Assembly (NCBI GenBank): GCA_012841625.1
Contig: DUUI01000007.1
Coordinates: 1 to 36,612 of the forward strand
Reading direction: 5' to 3'
DNA length: 36,612 nucleotides
Source: Erysipelothrix sp.
Lineage (GTDB): Bacteria > Bacillota_I > Bacilli_A > Erysipelotrichales > Erysipelotrichaceae
In this document: piece after piece, positions 8,600 through 15,132 of the stretch
How the letters are laid out: each line of letters opens with the position of its first letter
How positions within the stretch are numbered: the stretch's first letter is position 1
The notes under the pieces: model-generated
Databases searched by the model: none
What the model was told of the DNA's origin: nothing
Seen by the model: only the letters and a program-made list of their open reading frames with translations
Translations under genes and position numbers: made by a program

Positions 8600-9598
8600 C
8601 TAATCTAAGCGAATGCGTGGGTCAACCAAAGCATAGCCGACATCCATCACCATATTTGCTGATAATGCAATCAATGTATAGAACATATTCATAGCTAATA
8701 CAACATCATAGTCTTTGTTAATAACACCAGTAATTAAGTAGTTGCCTATACCCTCAAATGAGAACATTCTCTCAGTAATGGCAGCCCCACCAAACATACC
8801 AGCAATACCCCAAGCTACAACTGTAACAACAGGAATTAAAGCATTTCTAAAAGCGTGTGAATAAACAACTTTTCTTTCGCTAACTCCTTTAGAGCGAGCG
8901 GTTCTTATATAATCTTGAGACAATGATTCAATCATTGCATTACGCACATAACGTGACGTTGAAGCAAATGAACCAATGGTCAAAGTAATTGTTGGTAAAA
9001 CTAAAATTCTGGCCCATTCCAAGAAATAAGCAATGTCACCATTTTCACCCCTAAAGATTGATGTTGGAGGCATACTTGCTGATGGGAACCAGCCCAATTT
9101 TTGAGCAAAAACAAATATTAAAATCATAGCAATAAAGAAGGTCGGGAGTGAATACCCAATCATAGACATTACTTGCCAGAATCGATCATATAGTTTTCCT
9201 TGTCTTACTGCTGATTTTATACCTATTACAATCGATATTAAAAACGCTAAAATGGTTGATCCTATATTAAGAATCAAACTATTTCGTAATGGATTAGCAA
9301 CCACATCCACAACTGGTCTTACATATTGTGTGGAATTACCAAAGTTTCCTTGTAATGTTCTTTGAGCCCATCTCACATACTGAACCGGAATTGGTTGATC
9401 ATACCCCAATCTCGCGGCTGTTTCTGCGTAAACTCTATCAAAAATAACTGGGTCGTTATATGTCCCAGTTTCATCAATTGGCATGTGACGAAGTACTGGG
9501 TCTCCTGGCATTGCTTTAAGCATTCCAAATAATACAATCGAAATAATGAATACAACAGGAATTAAAGCAATTAATCGTTTAACTATATATTTTAACAT
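8600..9598 (-). CDS. oppB: Peptide ABC transporter permease OppB
   Basis: A 332-aa inner-membrane permease of the Opp importer: TM1 at the N-terminus, a long extracytoplasmic loop (GDPVLRHM and onward) and five more spans with the EAA loop (IRTARSKGVSERKV). I place the start at the ATG of MLKYIVKRL, the normal OppB N-terminus. A longer in-frame GTG at 9646 would read through the Shine-Dalgarno and is rejected. The nearest strong Shine-Dalgarno (AAAGGAGGG, 9631-9639) is separated from this ATG by a perfect hairpin at 9606-9629. Confidence 0.92.
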   Translation of the reverse strand: MLKYIVKRLIALIPVVFIISIVLFGMLKAMPGDPVLRHMPIDETGTYNDPVIFDRVYAETAARLGYDQPIPVQYVRWAQRTLQGNFGNSTQYVRPVVDVVANPLRNSLILNIGSTILAFLISIVIGIKSAVRQGKLYDRFWQVMSMIGYSLPTFFIAMILIFVFAQKLGWFPSASMPPTSIFRGENGDIAYFLEWARILVLPTITLTIGSFASTSRYVRNAMIESLSQDYIRTARSKGVSERKVVYSHAFRNALIPVVTVVAWGIAGMFGGAAITERMFSFEGIGNYLITGVINKDYDVVLAMNMFYTLIALSANMVMDVGYALVDPRIRLD

Positions 9599-9626
9599 AC
9601 TGTTCCATATGTTCCTTATAGAACAT
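9579..9626 (-). CDS. Possible 15-codon leader ORF overlapping the oppB start
   Basis: An ATG at 9626 sits five bases after a perfect AGGAGG and opens a 15-codon frame that stops inside the first codons of oppB, in another frame. It may be translated and couple to oppB, or the Shine-Dalgarno may serve oppB through the hairpin at 9606-9629. No conservation is visible from one sequence, so this is tentative. Confidence 0.3.
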   Translation of the reverse strand: MFYKEHMEQYVKIYS

Positions 9627-9629
9627 ATG
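9606..9629 (-). promoter_or_regulatory. Perfect hairpin between Shine-Dalgarno and oppB ATG
   Basis: CATATGTTC-TATAAG-GAACATATG is a perfect 9-bp inverted repeat with a 6-nt loop on the minus strand. It lies between AAAGGAGGG (9631-9639) and the oppB ATG (9598). If the RNA hairpin forms, the distance from Shine-Dalgarno to ATG falls from 32 nt to about 9 nt, an efficient spacing. Confidence 0.6.
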
Positions 9630-9704
9630 ACCCTCCTTTCAAACACTCATTATTACTCGATAAATTGGACAAGAATCAATTTACCCAGTAATATTGCTTG
9701 TTAT

Positions 9705-9732
9705 ATTATACAAAAATAAAACACAAAATCAA
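9705..9732 (-). promoter_or_regulatory. Promoter of oppBCDF
   Basis: On the minus strand TTGATT (9727-9732) is followed after 16 bp by TATAAT (9705-9710), directly downstream of the oppA terminator. It gives a leader of about 100 nt before oppB. oppBCDF can therefore be transcribed separately from oppA. Confidence 0.7.
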
Positions 9733-9739
9733 GGTGACT

Positions 9740-9783
9740 TTGATTAAAAGAAATAGAAAGGGAATAGGGTAGGACCTATTCCC
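9740..9783 (-). terminator. Terminator after oppA
   Basis: On the minus strand GGGAATAGG and CCTATTCCC pair perfectly over 9 bp (9760-9783, 6-nt loop), followed by a T-rich tract. It lies between oppA and oppB and would let the binding protein be made in excess over the membrane complex. Confidence 0.85.
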
Positions 9784-9811
9784 CTGTAATACTAAGTTTT
9801 ACTAACTAAGA

Positions 9812-12001
9812 TTAACGTTCAATTGAAACATCATTGATGTCATATTGCCATGGCCAATCTGGAGTTGTATCTAAACCTTTAACCGCATAAGATGCGATAT
9901 CGAAGTATTCGTTAGAATATAGAGGAATACCAGGTAGATTGTCATTAAACCATAATTGCCATTCTAACCATGCATCTAAGAACGCATCAGTATCTGCTGG
10001 ATCTATTCTACGCATAGATGCTGTAATTTCGTCAACTACAGGATCATCTAATTGGTTAGTGTTAGTTGTAGTATTTAAAAGATCTGAGTGGAATCCATAG
10101 TTATATGGATCATAAGTAGGAGTGAATCCTGAACCAAGTGTAAATGCTTGGTAAGTTCTGTTCTCTGGTGCAGTTTGGAAACCATAGTAGAAGTCTTGTA
10201 GTAATGTGTCAAAGTCAATTAAATCTCCAACCCATCTTAGTCCAGCAAGACGTCCATTAGGAACCATTTCACCAACAACAACGTTAAGAACTGCTTCTGA
10301 TGCACCACCGTGGAATACTTCTAGCGGAGTACCTTCAGCATTATGACGCCAGTAACTGTAGTCTTCACCATCAGTTTCAACTGCTTCAGCAGCTTTAACA
10401 GCGTCCCATGGAGTCGTTCCATCTGCTTCGAAAACATATGGAGACTCATCTAATAATTCGTTAGCACGGTCAACGTCTAATGTGTATGCAGTTCCTCTTT
10501 CTTCAATTAAGTCAAGGAATTCATCACCTTTAGCAGCATAAGTCCATTGTGATAATCCATAATGTCCTTGTCCAACGATACCAAATCCACCAGAGACTCC
10601 ATCAACTAATTTTTGACGGTCAATTAGGAATGCGATCGCTTGACGTACTTCTTTATGATTAACAGGTTCAGCATCTACTGTAAAGTCAAGAACACCATAT
10701 CCATTACGAGGATAAGAATAAAGAATTGTCTTTCCTTCTTCTTCAGCTTCTAAAGCCTTGTCAATCTTTCCGATTTCAATTACACCTGGAGCCAAGTCAG
10801 CTTCACCATTGATAACCATATCAACGTCAACTTCTTCGTTAACTCCTCTAACAGAAACTCTTTCAACTGAAGGAGTTCTTCCTTGGAAGTTTCCAACGTA
10901 GTTAGGGTTTCTTTCAACCAATGCATTTTGGTTTTCAAATAATACAAACTGGTAAGGTCCAGTCACGACATCTGGTGCAAATAAGTAAGTACTTGCGATG
11001 TCATAAGCTCCTGATTGTAGAAGTAATTTAGCAGCATCTACGTTTTCGCCAGCTTCAGCAGCAGCGATTTCGTCATTGATGACAGCGATTTGCTCTTCAA
11101 GAGCAGCAATTGCTTCTAAATCTGCAGAATCATCATATTCTGCATCTTCTTCAACTGCTTCAGCAATAGCTTCATTGATTGCATCAATTTGTGCTTGAAG
11201 ATCAGCTTTACGATTGTTTGCTCCTTCAACATAAGCAGCGATATCTTCATCTGATAATGTGTGATCAGCAGCAACTACTAATGATGATCCATCTTCACCA
11301 ATGTCTAGCCCTGGAGCGAAACGGAACATTGGAGTTGGGGATGCAGATACATATAGAACTTCATAGAAGTATGGAAGTTCGTCTGCAGCGATTGTTAATT
11401 CGAATGTCATGTCGTCTACTAATCTAACACCTGGGAATGAATCAGATTCGCCAGCGTAGTATTCAGTTTTACCAACTAAACCTTGACCAGTTGTTGATGC
11501 CATTGTAGCACCAGCTCTTAGCCATTCAGGTGAAGCAGCAAATAATAGTCCAAATACATAGTCTTTAGCAGTAATTGCTTCGCCAGTGTTATATGTTAGA
11601 CCTTCGTTGATAGTGAAAGCATAAGTTTTACTACCATCTTCGTTTTCTGTAACTACTTCTTCTGCAACAGCTGTTTCGTTAAGGACGAATTGTCCACCTT
11701 CATCTGTTACATAAGTTCCATAGTCATAGATTAGGTCACGAACCATCTTGTCATAAGATGAGTTTGTGAATCCTGCTAAGAAGTGTCCAGTTAAGTTAGC
11801 ACCAACTACTACACGTAGTTCGTTACCAGCATCTGAACCAGGTGCTGGTTCTTCTTCTGGATCCTCAGGCTCTTCTTCGCCTGGATCTTCTTCGCCTGGT
11901 TCTACTGTTGGAGGTTCTTCGGTAGGTTCATCAGTTGATGCACAGCCTACGACTAAGAATAAAGCCAACAAGAGAGCCAAGAGAGTTTTTAAATATTTCA
12001 T
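9812..12001 (-). CDS. oppA: Oligopeptide-binding lipoprotein OppA with coiled-coil insertion
   Basis: A 729-aa extracytoplasmic substrate-binding protein of family SBP_bac_5. A signal peptide ends in the lipobox L-V-V-G-C20, so it is lipid-anchored at Cys20. Residues 21-58 are a Glu/Pro-rich acidic linker with repeated E-E-P/P-G-E-E units. The binding domain shows the typical N-T-G-E-A-I-T-A-K-D-Y segment and the R-x-A-I-A-F-L-I-D-R motif. An Ala/Glu-rich segment at about 262-318 (alternating D-L-x-A-x-I and E-E-Q-I-A) looks like a short coiled-coil hairpin not typical of the family. First gene of the opp locus; Shine-Dalgarno AAGGAGG. Confidence 0.93.
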   Translation of the reverse strand: MKYLKTLLALLLALFLVVGCASTDEPTEEPPTVEPGEEDPGEEEPEDPEEEPAPGSDAGNELRVVVGANLTGHFLAGFTNSSYDKMVRDLIYDYGTYVTDEGGQFVLNETAVAEEVVTENEDGSKTYAFTINEGLTYNTGEAITAKDYVFGLLFAASPEWLRAGATMASTTGQGLVGKTEYYAGESDSFPGVRLVDDMTFELTIAADELPYFYEVLYVSASPTPMFRFAPGLDIGEDGSSLVVAADHTLSDEDIAAYVEGANNRKADLQAQIDAINEAIAEAVEEDAEYDDSADLEAIAALEEQIAVINDEIAAAEAGENVDAAKLLLQSGAYDIASTYLFAPDVVTGPYQFVLFENQNALVERNPNYVGNFQGRTPSVERVSVRGVNEEVDVDMVINGEADLAPGVIEIGKIDKALEAEEEGKTILYSYPRNGYGVLDFTVDAEPVNHKEVRQAIAFLIDRQKLVDGVSGGFGIVGQGHYGLSQWTYAAKGDEFLDLIEERGTAYTLDVDRANELLDESPYVFEADGTTPWDAVKAAEAVETDGEDYSYWRHNAEGTPLEVFHGGASEAVLNVVVGEMVPNGRLAGLRWVGDLIDFDTLLQDFYYGFQTAPENRTYQAFTLGSGFTPTYDPYNYGFHSDLLNTTTNTNQLDDPVVDEITASMRRIDPADTDAFLDAWLEWQLWFNDNLPGIPLYSNEYFDIASYAVKGLDTTPDWPWQYDINDVSIER

Positions 12002-12023
12002 ATCTGTCCTCCTTGTATGAAAA

Positions 12024-12039
12024 TACAGTTGTTCTGTAT
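12024..12039 (-). promoter_or_regulatory. 5' hairpin of the oppA mRNA
   Basis: Minus-strand ATACAG-N5-CTGTAT forms a 6-bp stem that begins at or very near the predicted transcription start. A 5'-terminal stem of this kind commonly protects mRNA from decay, which would suit an abundant binding protein. Inference only. Confidence 0.4.
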
Positions 12040-12045
12040 GGGTAC

Positions 12046-12074
12046 ATTATAATGATGCTTTTTTCAGATGTCAA
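12046..12074 (-). promoter_or_regulatory. Consensus sigma-A promoter of oppA
   Basis: On the minus strand TTGACA (12069-12074) is followed by exactly 17 bp and TATAAT (12046-12051), a perfect match to the housekeeping consensus. It predicts very strong expression of oppA, with a start about 38 nt before the ATG. Confidence 0.9.
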
Positions 12075-12075
12075 A

Positions 12076-12120
12076 TGAAAATGTAATATTTTCAAATGAA
12101 TTTTTATGAAAATATTTTCA
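12076..12120. promoter_or_regulatory. Two TGAAAAT/ATTTTCA inverted repeats upstream of the oppA promoter
   Basis: TGAAAAT-N5-ATTTTCA (12076-12094) and the 14-bp perfect palindrome TGAAAATATTTTCA (12107-12120) lie just upstream of the oppA -35. They could be operators or an AT-rich UP-like element. The half-sites do not have the CodY spacing (AATTTTC-W-GAAAATT), so no regulator is named. Confidence 0.4.
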
Positions 12121-12124
12121 CAAA

Positions 12125-12811
12125 TTATTTATTTTCATTAAACAGTCTTGAATCCTGAAAGATTTTCAGCATCTCATTATCAAGAGTATGAATCTTCTGA
12201 GCCACCAGTTTCAGTCGCAACAATAAATCTTCACGATCACTGTTTTCCAATCGCTTATACCTTATATCATGCTCAAGGCTAGCCCAAAAATCCATCGCAA
12301 TAGTTCTAAGTTGAACCTCAACTCGTACATATTTCTTACCAATCGTTAAGAAAACAGGAACCTCTAACACAATATGAACACTTCGGTATCCATTCTCTTT
12401 TGGTGATTTAATATAATCACTCAACCTTATTAAACGGATATCATCTTGTGACATTAACAATTCACTGACTAAATACACATCATCAACATAAGGACAAACA
12501 ACTCTGACTCCTGCAATATCATCCAAATGCTCCATTGCGCTTGCCATTGATACTTCTAAGTTTCTTTGTTTAAGCTTAGCAACGATACTGTGAGGCTCTT
12601 TAATACGGGATTCAGTGTGATGAATTGGCTTATGGTCAAACCTTAATTGAAACTCACCTTCTAAATTTTTTAATTTTGTATTTATTTCTCTTAAAGCCGC
12701 TTCATAAAGTTGTTTAAACTCCATGAAACTTTTCATCTGTAAGGTCATAAAAGGATCTTCATAATTAAAAGCCATATTTTTTAAAATATCTAATGGCGAA
12801 TTATTTACCAT
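12125..12811 (-). CDS. Small alarmone synthetase (GTP pyrophosphokinase, RelQ/YjbM-like)
   Basis: A 228-aa single-domain RelA/SpoT synthetase that makes (p)ppGpp from ATP and GTP/GDP, with no hydrolase or regulatory domains. It shows D-I-A-G-V-R-V (G-loop strand), S-P-K-E-N-G-Y-R-S-V-H (nucleotide-binding turn) and V-E-V-Q-L-R-T-I-A-M-D-F-W-A-S-L-E-H, the core catalytic motifs. The length and C-terminal helix fit RelQ more than RelP, though not decisively. AGGAG lies seven bases before the ATG. It follows lepB by 27 bp, probably as one operon, and ends just before the oppA promoter region. Confidence 0.9.
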   Translation of the reverse strand: MVNNSPLDILKNMAFNYEDPFMTLQMKSFMEFKQLYEAALREINTKLKNLEGEFQLRFDHKPIHHTESRIKEPHSIVAKLKQRNLEVSMASAMEHLDDIAGVRVVCPYVDDVYLVSELLMSQDDIRLIRLSDYIKSPKENGYRSVHIVLEVPVFLTIGKKYVRVEVQLRTIAMDFWASLEHDIRYKRLENSDREDLLLRLKLVAQKIHTLDNEMLKIFQDSRLFNENK

Positions 12812-12838
12812 GCTTAAACTCCTATTCTATATGTGACA

Positions 12839-13357
12839 TTAATTTTCTAAATAAATAACCCAGAACCCTTTCGATAATATCTCATCCTCATGTAAAGGAC
12901 CAAAATATCGGGAGTCCTGTGAACGAGGACGATTATCTCCCATAACGAAATATTCATCTTTACCTAATTGTACCTTATTAATTGGGTATGTGAAAGGTAG
13001 TTTTGAACTCCGATCGACTTGTTTTCTATATTCTGTCTCTAAAAAGGGCTCGCTTACTGGTTTATTGTTTATATAAAGTTGATTATTCTTATATTCAAGT
13101 GTTTCATTAGGCAATCCAATAATCCGTTTAATAATGAGTTCTCCCTGTTGCTCAACAATAACAACATCAAAACGCTCGTATCCAAAATGCTTACCTGCTA
13201 TAAAAGAGACTCCGACTTCATGATCCTTTAAATTAGGATACATTGAATCCCCCACAATTCGCACAGGCATAATAACCCACTCAAAAATAAAGATAATAAA
13301 AAGGGCTAACAGAACAAAATTTTTCGCAAGTTTGTATGAGAAAGATTTTCTTTGCAC
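12839..13357 (-). CDS. lepB: Signal peptidase I
   Basis: A 172-aa type I signal peptidase that cleaves exported proteins after translocation. It has one N-terminal membrane span (about residues 14-30), the nucleophile Ser38 in G-D-S-M-Y-P, the general-base Lys77 in I-K-R-I-I-G-L-P and the box E motif M-G-D-N-R-P-R-S-x-D-S-R-x-F-G. The start is GTG, supported by AAGGGGG seven bases upstream. The length is normal for the Bacillus-type enzyme. Upstream of the alarmone synthetase gene. Confidence 0.95.
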   Translation of the reverse strand: MQRKSFSYKLAKNFVLLALFIIFIFEWVIMPVRIVGDSMYPNLKDHEVGVSFIAGKHFGYERFDVVIVEQQGELIIKRIIGLPNETLEYKNNQLYINNKPVSEPFLETEYRKQVDRSSKLPFTYPINKVQLGKDEYFVMGDNRPRSQDSRYFGPLHEDEILSKGFWVIYLEN

Positions 13358-13384
13358 CGTTATGCCCCCTTCTATTCTACCCTT

Positions 13385-13432
13385 ATTATAGTATACACCA
13401 AGAGTAGATTTATTTGAGTGACAGTTCTGTCA
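13385..13432 (-). promoter_or_regulatory. Possible lepB promoter region with a palindrome
   Basis: The minus strand has TATAAT (13385-13390) and an overlapping TATACT (13390-13395) before lepB, without a good -35. Upstream lies the inverted repeat TGACAG-TT-CTGTCA (13419-13432), an operator candidate or a weak hairpin after the AI-2E permease gene. No T-tract follows it. Confidence 0.4.
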
Positions 13433-13434
13433 TA

Positions 13435-14640
13435 TTAGATTGTATGATCATCTTGTGAGCCATCTTTTTTGGGAAATAAATAGCCCATTTTTCGCTGCTC
13501 AAGCTGCGTCACATCTATGTTTCTTTTCTCTAAACGTCGATTGACCCACATTGTAAATAGCGCAAATAATACAGACGCCAGTGGAACCATAACAATCATT
13601 CCTACCACGCCCCAAAGACTTGCGCCAATTGTCACAGCCACTAATACCCAAATCGCAGGTAGACCTATTTGATTACCAACTACTCTAGGATAAATAATAT
13701 TGCCATCAATTTGTTGAATGATTGTTGCCATCACCATAAAAAGTAAGGCTTGGCTGATTGATTGACTGGCAATTAATAAGGCAGCAACAACAGTCCCAAT
13801 TAATGCCCCAAAATATGGAATAAGCGCCGCAAAACCTAGGAAGACCGAAATTACGATTCGATATGGGAATCCAAAAATTGTCATCGTGACAAAGAATAAA
13901 CCACCATTGATAAAACCTTCTAAAACTTGACCCACTAAGAACTGACTAAAGACATGATTAGTAAAGGTCCAAAAGTCTAGTATATAATTTGCTTTATCAA
14001 CTGGCATAATAGCAAATAATACTTTCTTAATTTGATGCTTCAAACTTTCTTTGGCTAATAATAAATAAATCGCAAAGACTACACCAACTACAACATTAAA
14101 GATTGTACCAATGGTTGAGTTTAATAGGCCAAAGATAAGCCCAACGATGCCAGACATCGAACCAGAAAAACCTTCCATGAATCGCTCTAACATATTATTA
14201 AAGCTCGCTTCAATACTACCCATTTGATCAGAAATTGCTGGGTAACGCTCAAGGAAGTCTATTACTTGCTCTGCTAAATTATTTAGAATATTAGGCAGTG
14301 TGCTTGCCAAATCACTTAATGCTCCAATAAAGGCTGGAACAACTAAAAATACAACAAACACGACTAGACCAATTACTATAACAAGTGCAAGGATAATTGA
14401 AATCATCCTTGCAACTTTTTCATTGATCGATGTCTTCTCTAATAAGAGATGTTCAATCTTTTTCATCGGGACATTAATTATAAAGGCAATGACGCCACCG
14501 ATAATAAAAGGAATGAGCAAATTAAAAATAAATTCGAATGTCTGCGGAATTACATGTAAATTATTTAATAAAAAATTAAAAGCGATAACCCCACACAACA
14601 ATAGTAAGAGGTTTCGCAATGTTTGCTTATCAAGCTTCAC
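13435..14640 (-). CDS. AI-2E family (PerM/YtvI) membrane transporter
   Basis: A 401-aa protein with about eight membrane spans arranged as in the AI-2E/PerM family: two N-terminal spans, a large hydrophilic region with amphipathic helices (about 95-160), then a C-terminal block with the conserved P-Y-F-G-A-L-I-G and D-G-N-I-I-Y-P-R-V-V-G motifs. Members export small molecules or exchange cations and protons; the substrate here is unknown. The start ATG overlaps the stop of the preceding small acidic gene (ATGA), so the two are coupled. Confidence 0.9.
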   Translation of the reverse strand: MKLDKQTLRNLLLLLCGVIAFNFLLNNLHVIPQTFEFIFNLLIPFIIGGVIAFIINVPMKKIEHLLLEKTSINEKVARMISIILALVIVIGLVVFVVFLVVPAFIGALSDLASTLPNILNNLAEQVIDFLERYPAISDQMGSIEASFNNMLERFMEGFSGSMSGIVGLIFGLLNSTIGTIFNVVVGVVFAIYLLLAKESLKHQIKKVLFAIMPVDKANYILDFWTFTNHVFSQFLVGQVLEGFINGGLFFVTMTIFGFPYRIVISVFLGFAALIPYFGALIGTVVAALLIASQSISQALLFMVMATIIQQIDGNIIYPRVVGNQIGLPAIWVLVAVTIGASLWGVVGMIVMVPLASVLFALFTMWVNRRLEKRNIDVTQLEQRKMGYLFPKKDGSQDDHTI

Positions 14641-14879
14641 TTGGATTCTTGTTCGTCATGGAACCTTTTTGGTTCTGGTCCATCGTAATCATCCTGTACA
14701 GGATACTCTTTAAGTGTTTCTGTTTTTTCAGCTTGATTCATTTCAAATTCATCCACATCACCAACTTCATCAGTTTGTTCCCCGACTGAAGCCTCTATTT
14801 CATTGAGTGGATTTGGCAGTTCTCTTTTTTCTTTAAGTGTTTCTGGATTATTTCCAGGAAGTTTAATTTTTTCTGGCAT
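14637..14879 (-). CDS. Small acidic hydrophilic protein of unknown function
   Basis: An 80-aa protein with no hydrophobic segment, rich in Glu, Asp, Lys and Pro, and probably disordered. It contains two similar L-K-E-K/L-K-E-Y stretches. No family recognised. It has a good Shine-Dalgarno (AGGAGG, 8-nt spacing) and a clear promoter, and overlaps the AI-2E transporter gene by 4 bp. Coupled expression with the transporter suggests a linked role, but none can be assigned. Confidence 0.6.
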   Translation of the reverse strand: MPEKIKLPGNNPETLKEKRELPNPLNEIEASVGEQTDEVGDVDEFEMNQAEKTETLKEYPVQDDYDGPEPKRFHDEQESK

Positions 14880-14899
14880 ATATCTTACCTCCTAAATCT

Positions 14900-14929
14900 A
14901 TTATATGCTAAATAATCAGATTTAAGCAA
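14900..14929 (-). promoter_or_regulatory. Promoter of the small acidic protein / AI-2E transporter operon
   Basis: On the minus strand TTGCTT (14924-14929), 18-bp spacer, TATAAT (14900-14905). It is divergent from the riboswitch promoter. Confidence 0.7.
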
Positions 14930-14937
14930 TTTAAACA

Positions 14938-14966
14938 TTGACTTCACTGGTTTTTTTCTATAAACT
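14938..14966 (+). promoter_or_regulatory. Promoter of the purine riboswitch / NCS2 permease unit
   Basis: TTGACT (14938-14943) is followed by TATAAA at 14959 (15-bp spacer) or TAAACT at 14961 (17 bp). Transcription would start about 10-15 nt before the aptamer. Confidence 0.5.
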
Positions 14967-14984
14967 AACAATGTATTGAAAACA

Positions 14985-15060
14985 CCAAGATTTTAATCCA
15001 CAAAATATGGTTGTGGAGTTTCTACCAGGTTGCCGTAAATAACCTGACAAACAAGGTTGA
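14985..15060 (+). ncRNA. Purine riboswitch aptamer (guanine type)
   Basis: The conserved purine aptamer core is visible: P2 CCACAA/TTGTGG (14998-15003, 15011-15016) with loop AATATGG, the J2/3 sequence GTTTCTACC (15018-15026), and P3 AGGTT/AACCT with loop GCCGTAAAT. The specificity base at position 74 (15048) is C, which pairs with guanine/hypoxanthine/xanthine-type ligands. The adjacent position 75 is A and position 21 is T, swapping the usual A21-U75 pair. Helix P1 is otherwise short and irregular. It controls the downstream NCS2 purine permease. Confidence 0.88.
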
Positions 15061-15065
15061 AACAT

Positions 15066-15091
15066 AGTCGGTTTCTACCCGGCTTTTTTTA
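15066..15091 (+). terminator. Riboswitch expression-platform terminator
   Basis: GTCGG-N7-CCGGC followed by seven T residues lies between the aptamer and the permease Shine-Dalgarno. Its 5' flank (GTTGAAAC, from about 15056) can instead pair with GTTTCTAC (15071-15078), an alternative antiterminator, as expected for ligand-induced termination. Confidence 0.7.
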
Positions 15092-15132
15092 TTTTCTTGG
15101 CACGACAATACGGGAAAAGGAGATAGAAAGAA

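Noticed and set aside
8600-9646. Longer OppB starting from the GTG at 9646
   Set aside because: The added 16 residues would be encoded by the Shine-Dalgarno and the hairpin and are not typical of the OppB N-terminus.
11766-12020. Plus-strand open frame with Ser/Gly repeats opposite the oppA start
   Set aside because: It is the antisense of the Glu/Pro-rich linker of OppA; the repetitive look comes from that low-complexity region and it has no ribosome-binding site.
12076-12120. CodY box upstream of oppA
   Set aside because: The half-sites are in the opposite order or wrongly spaced relative to AATTTTC-W-GAAAATT.
14985-15060. Adenine or 2'-deoxyguanosine version of the purine riboswitch
   Set aside because: Position 74 is C, which excludes adenine, and the core TTTCTA keeps U51, unlike the deoxyguanosine variants as I recall them.
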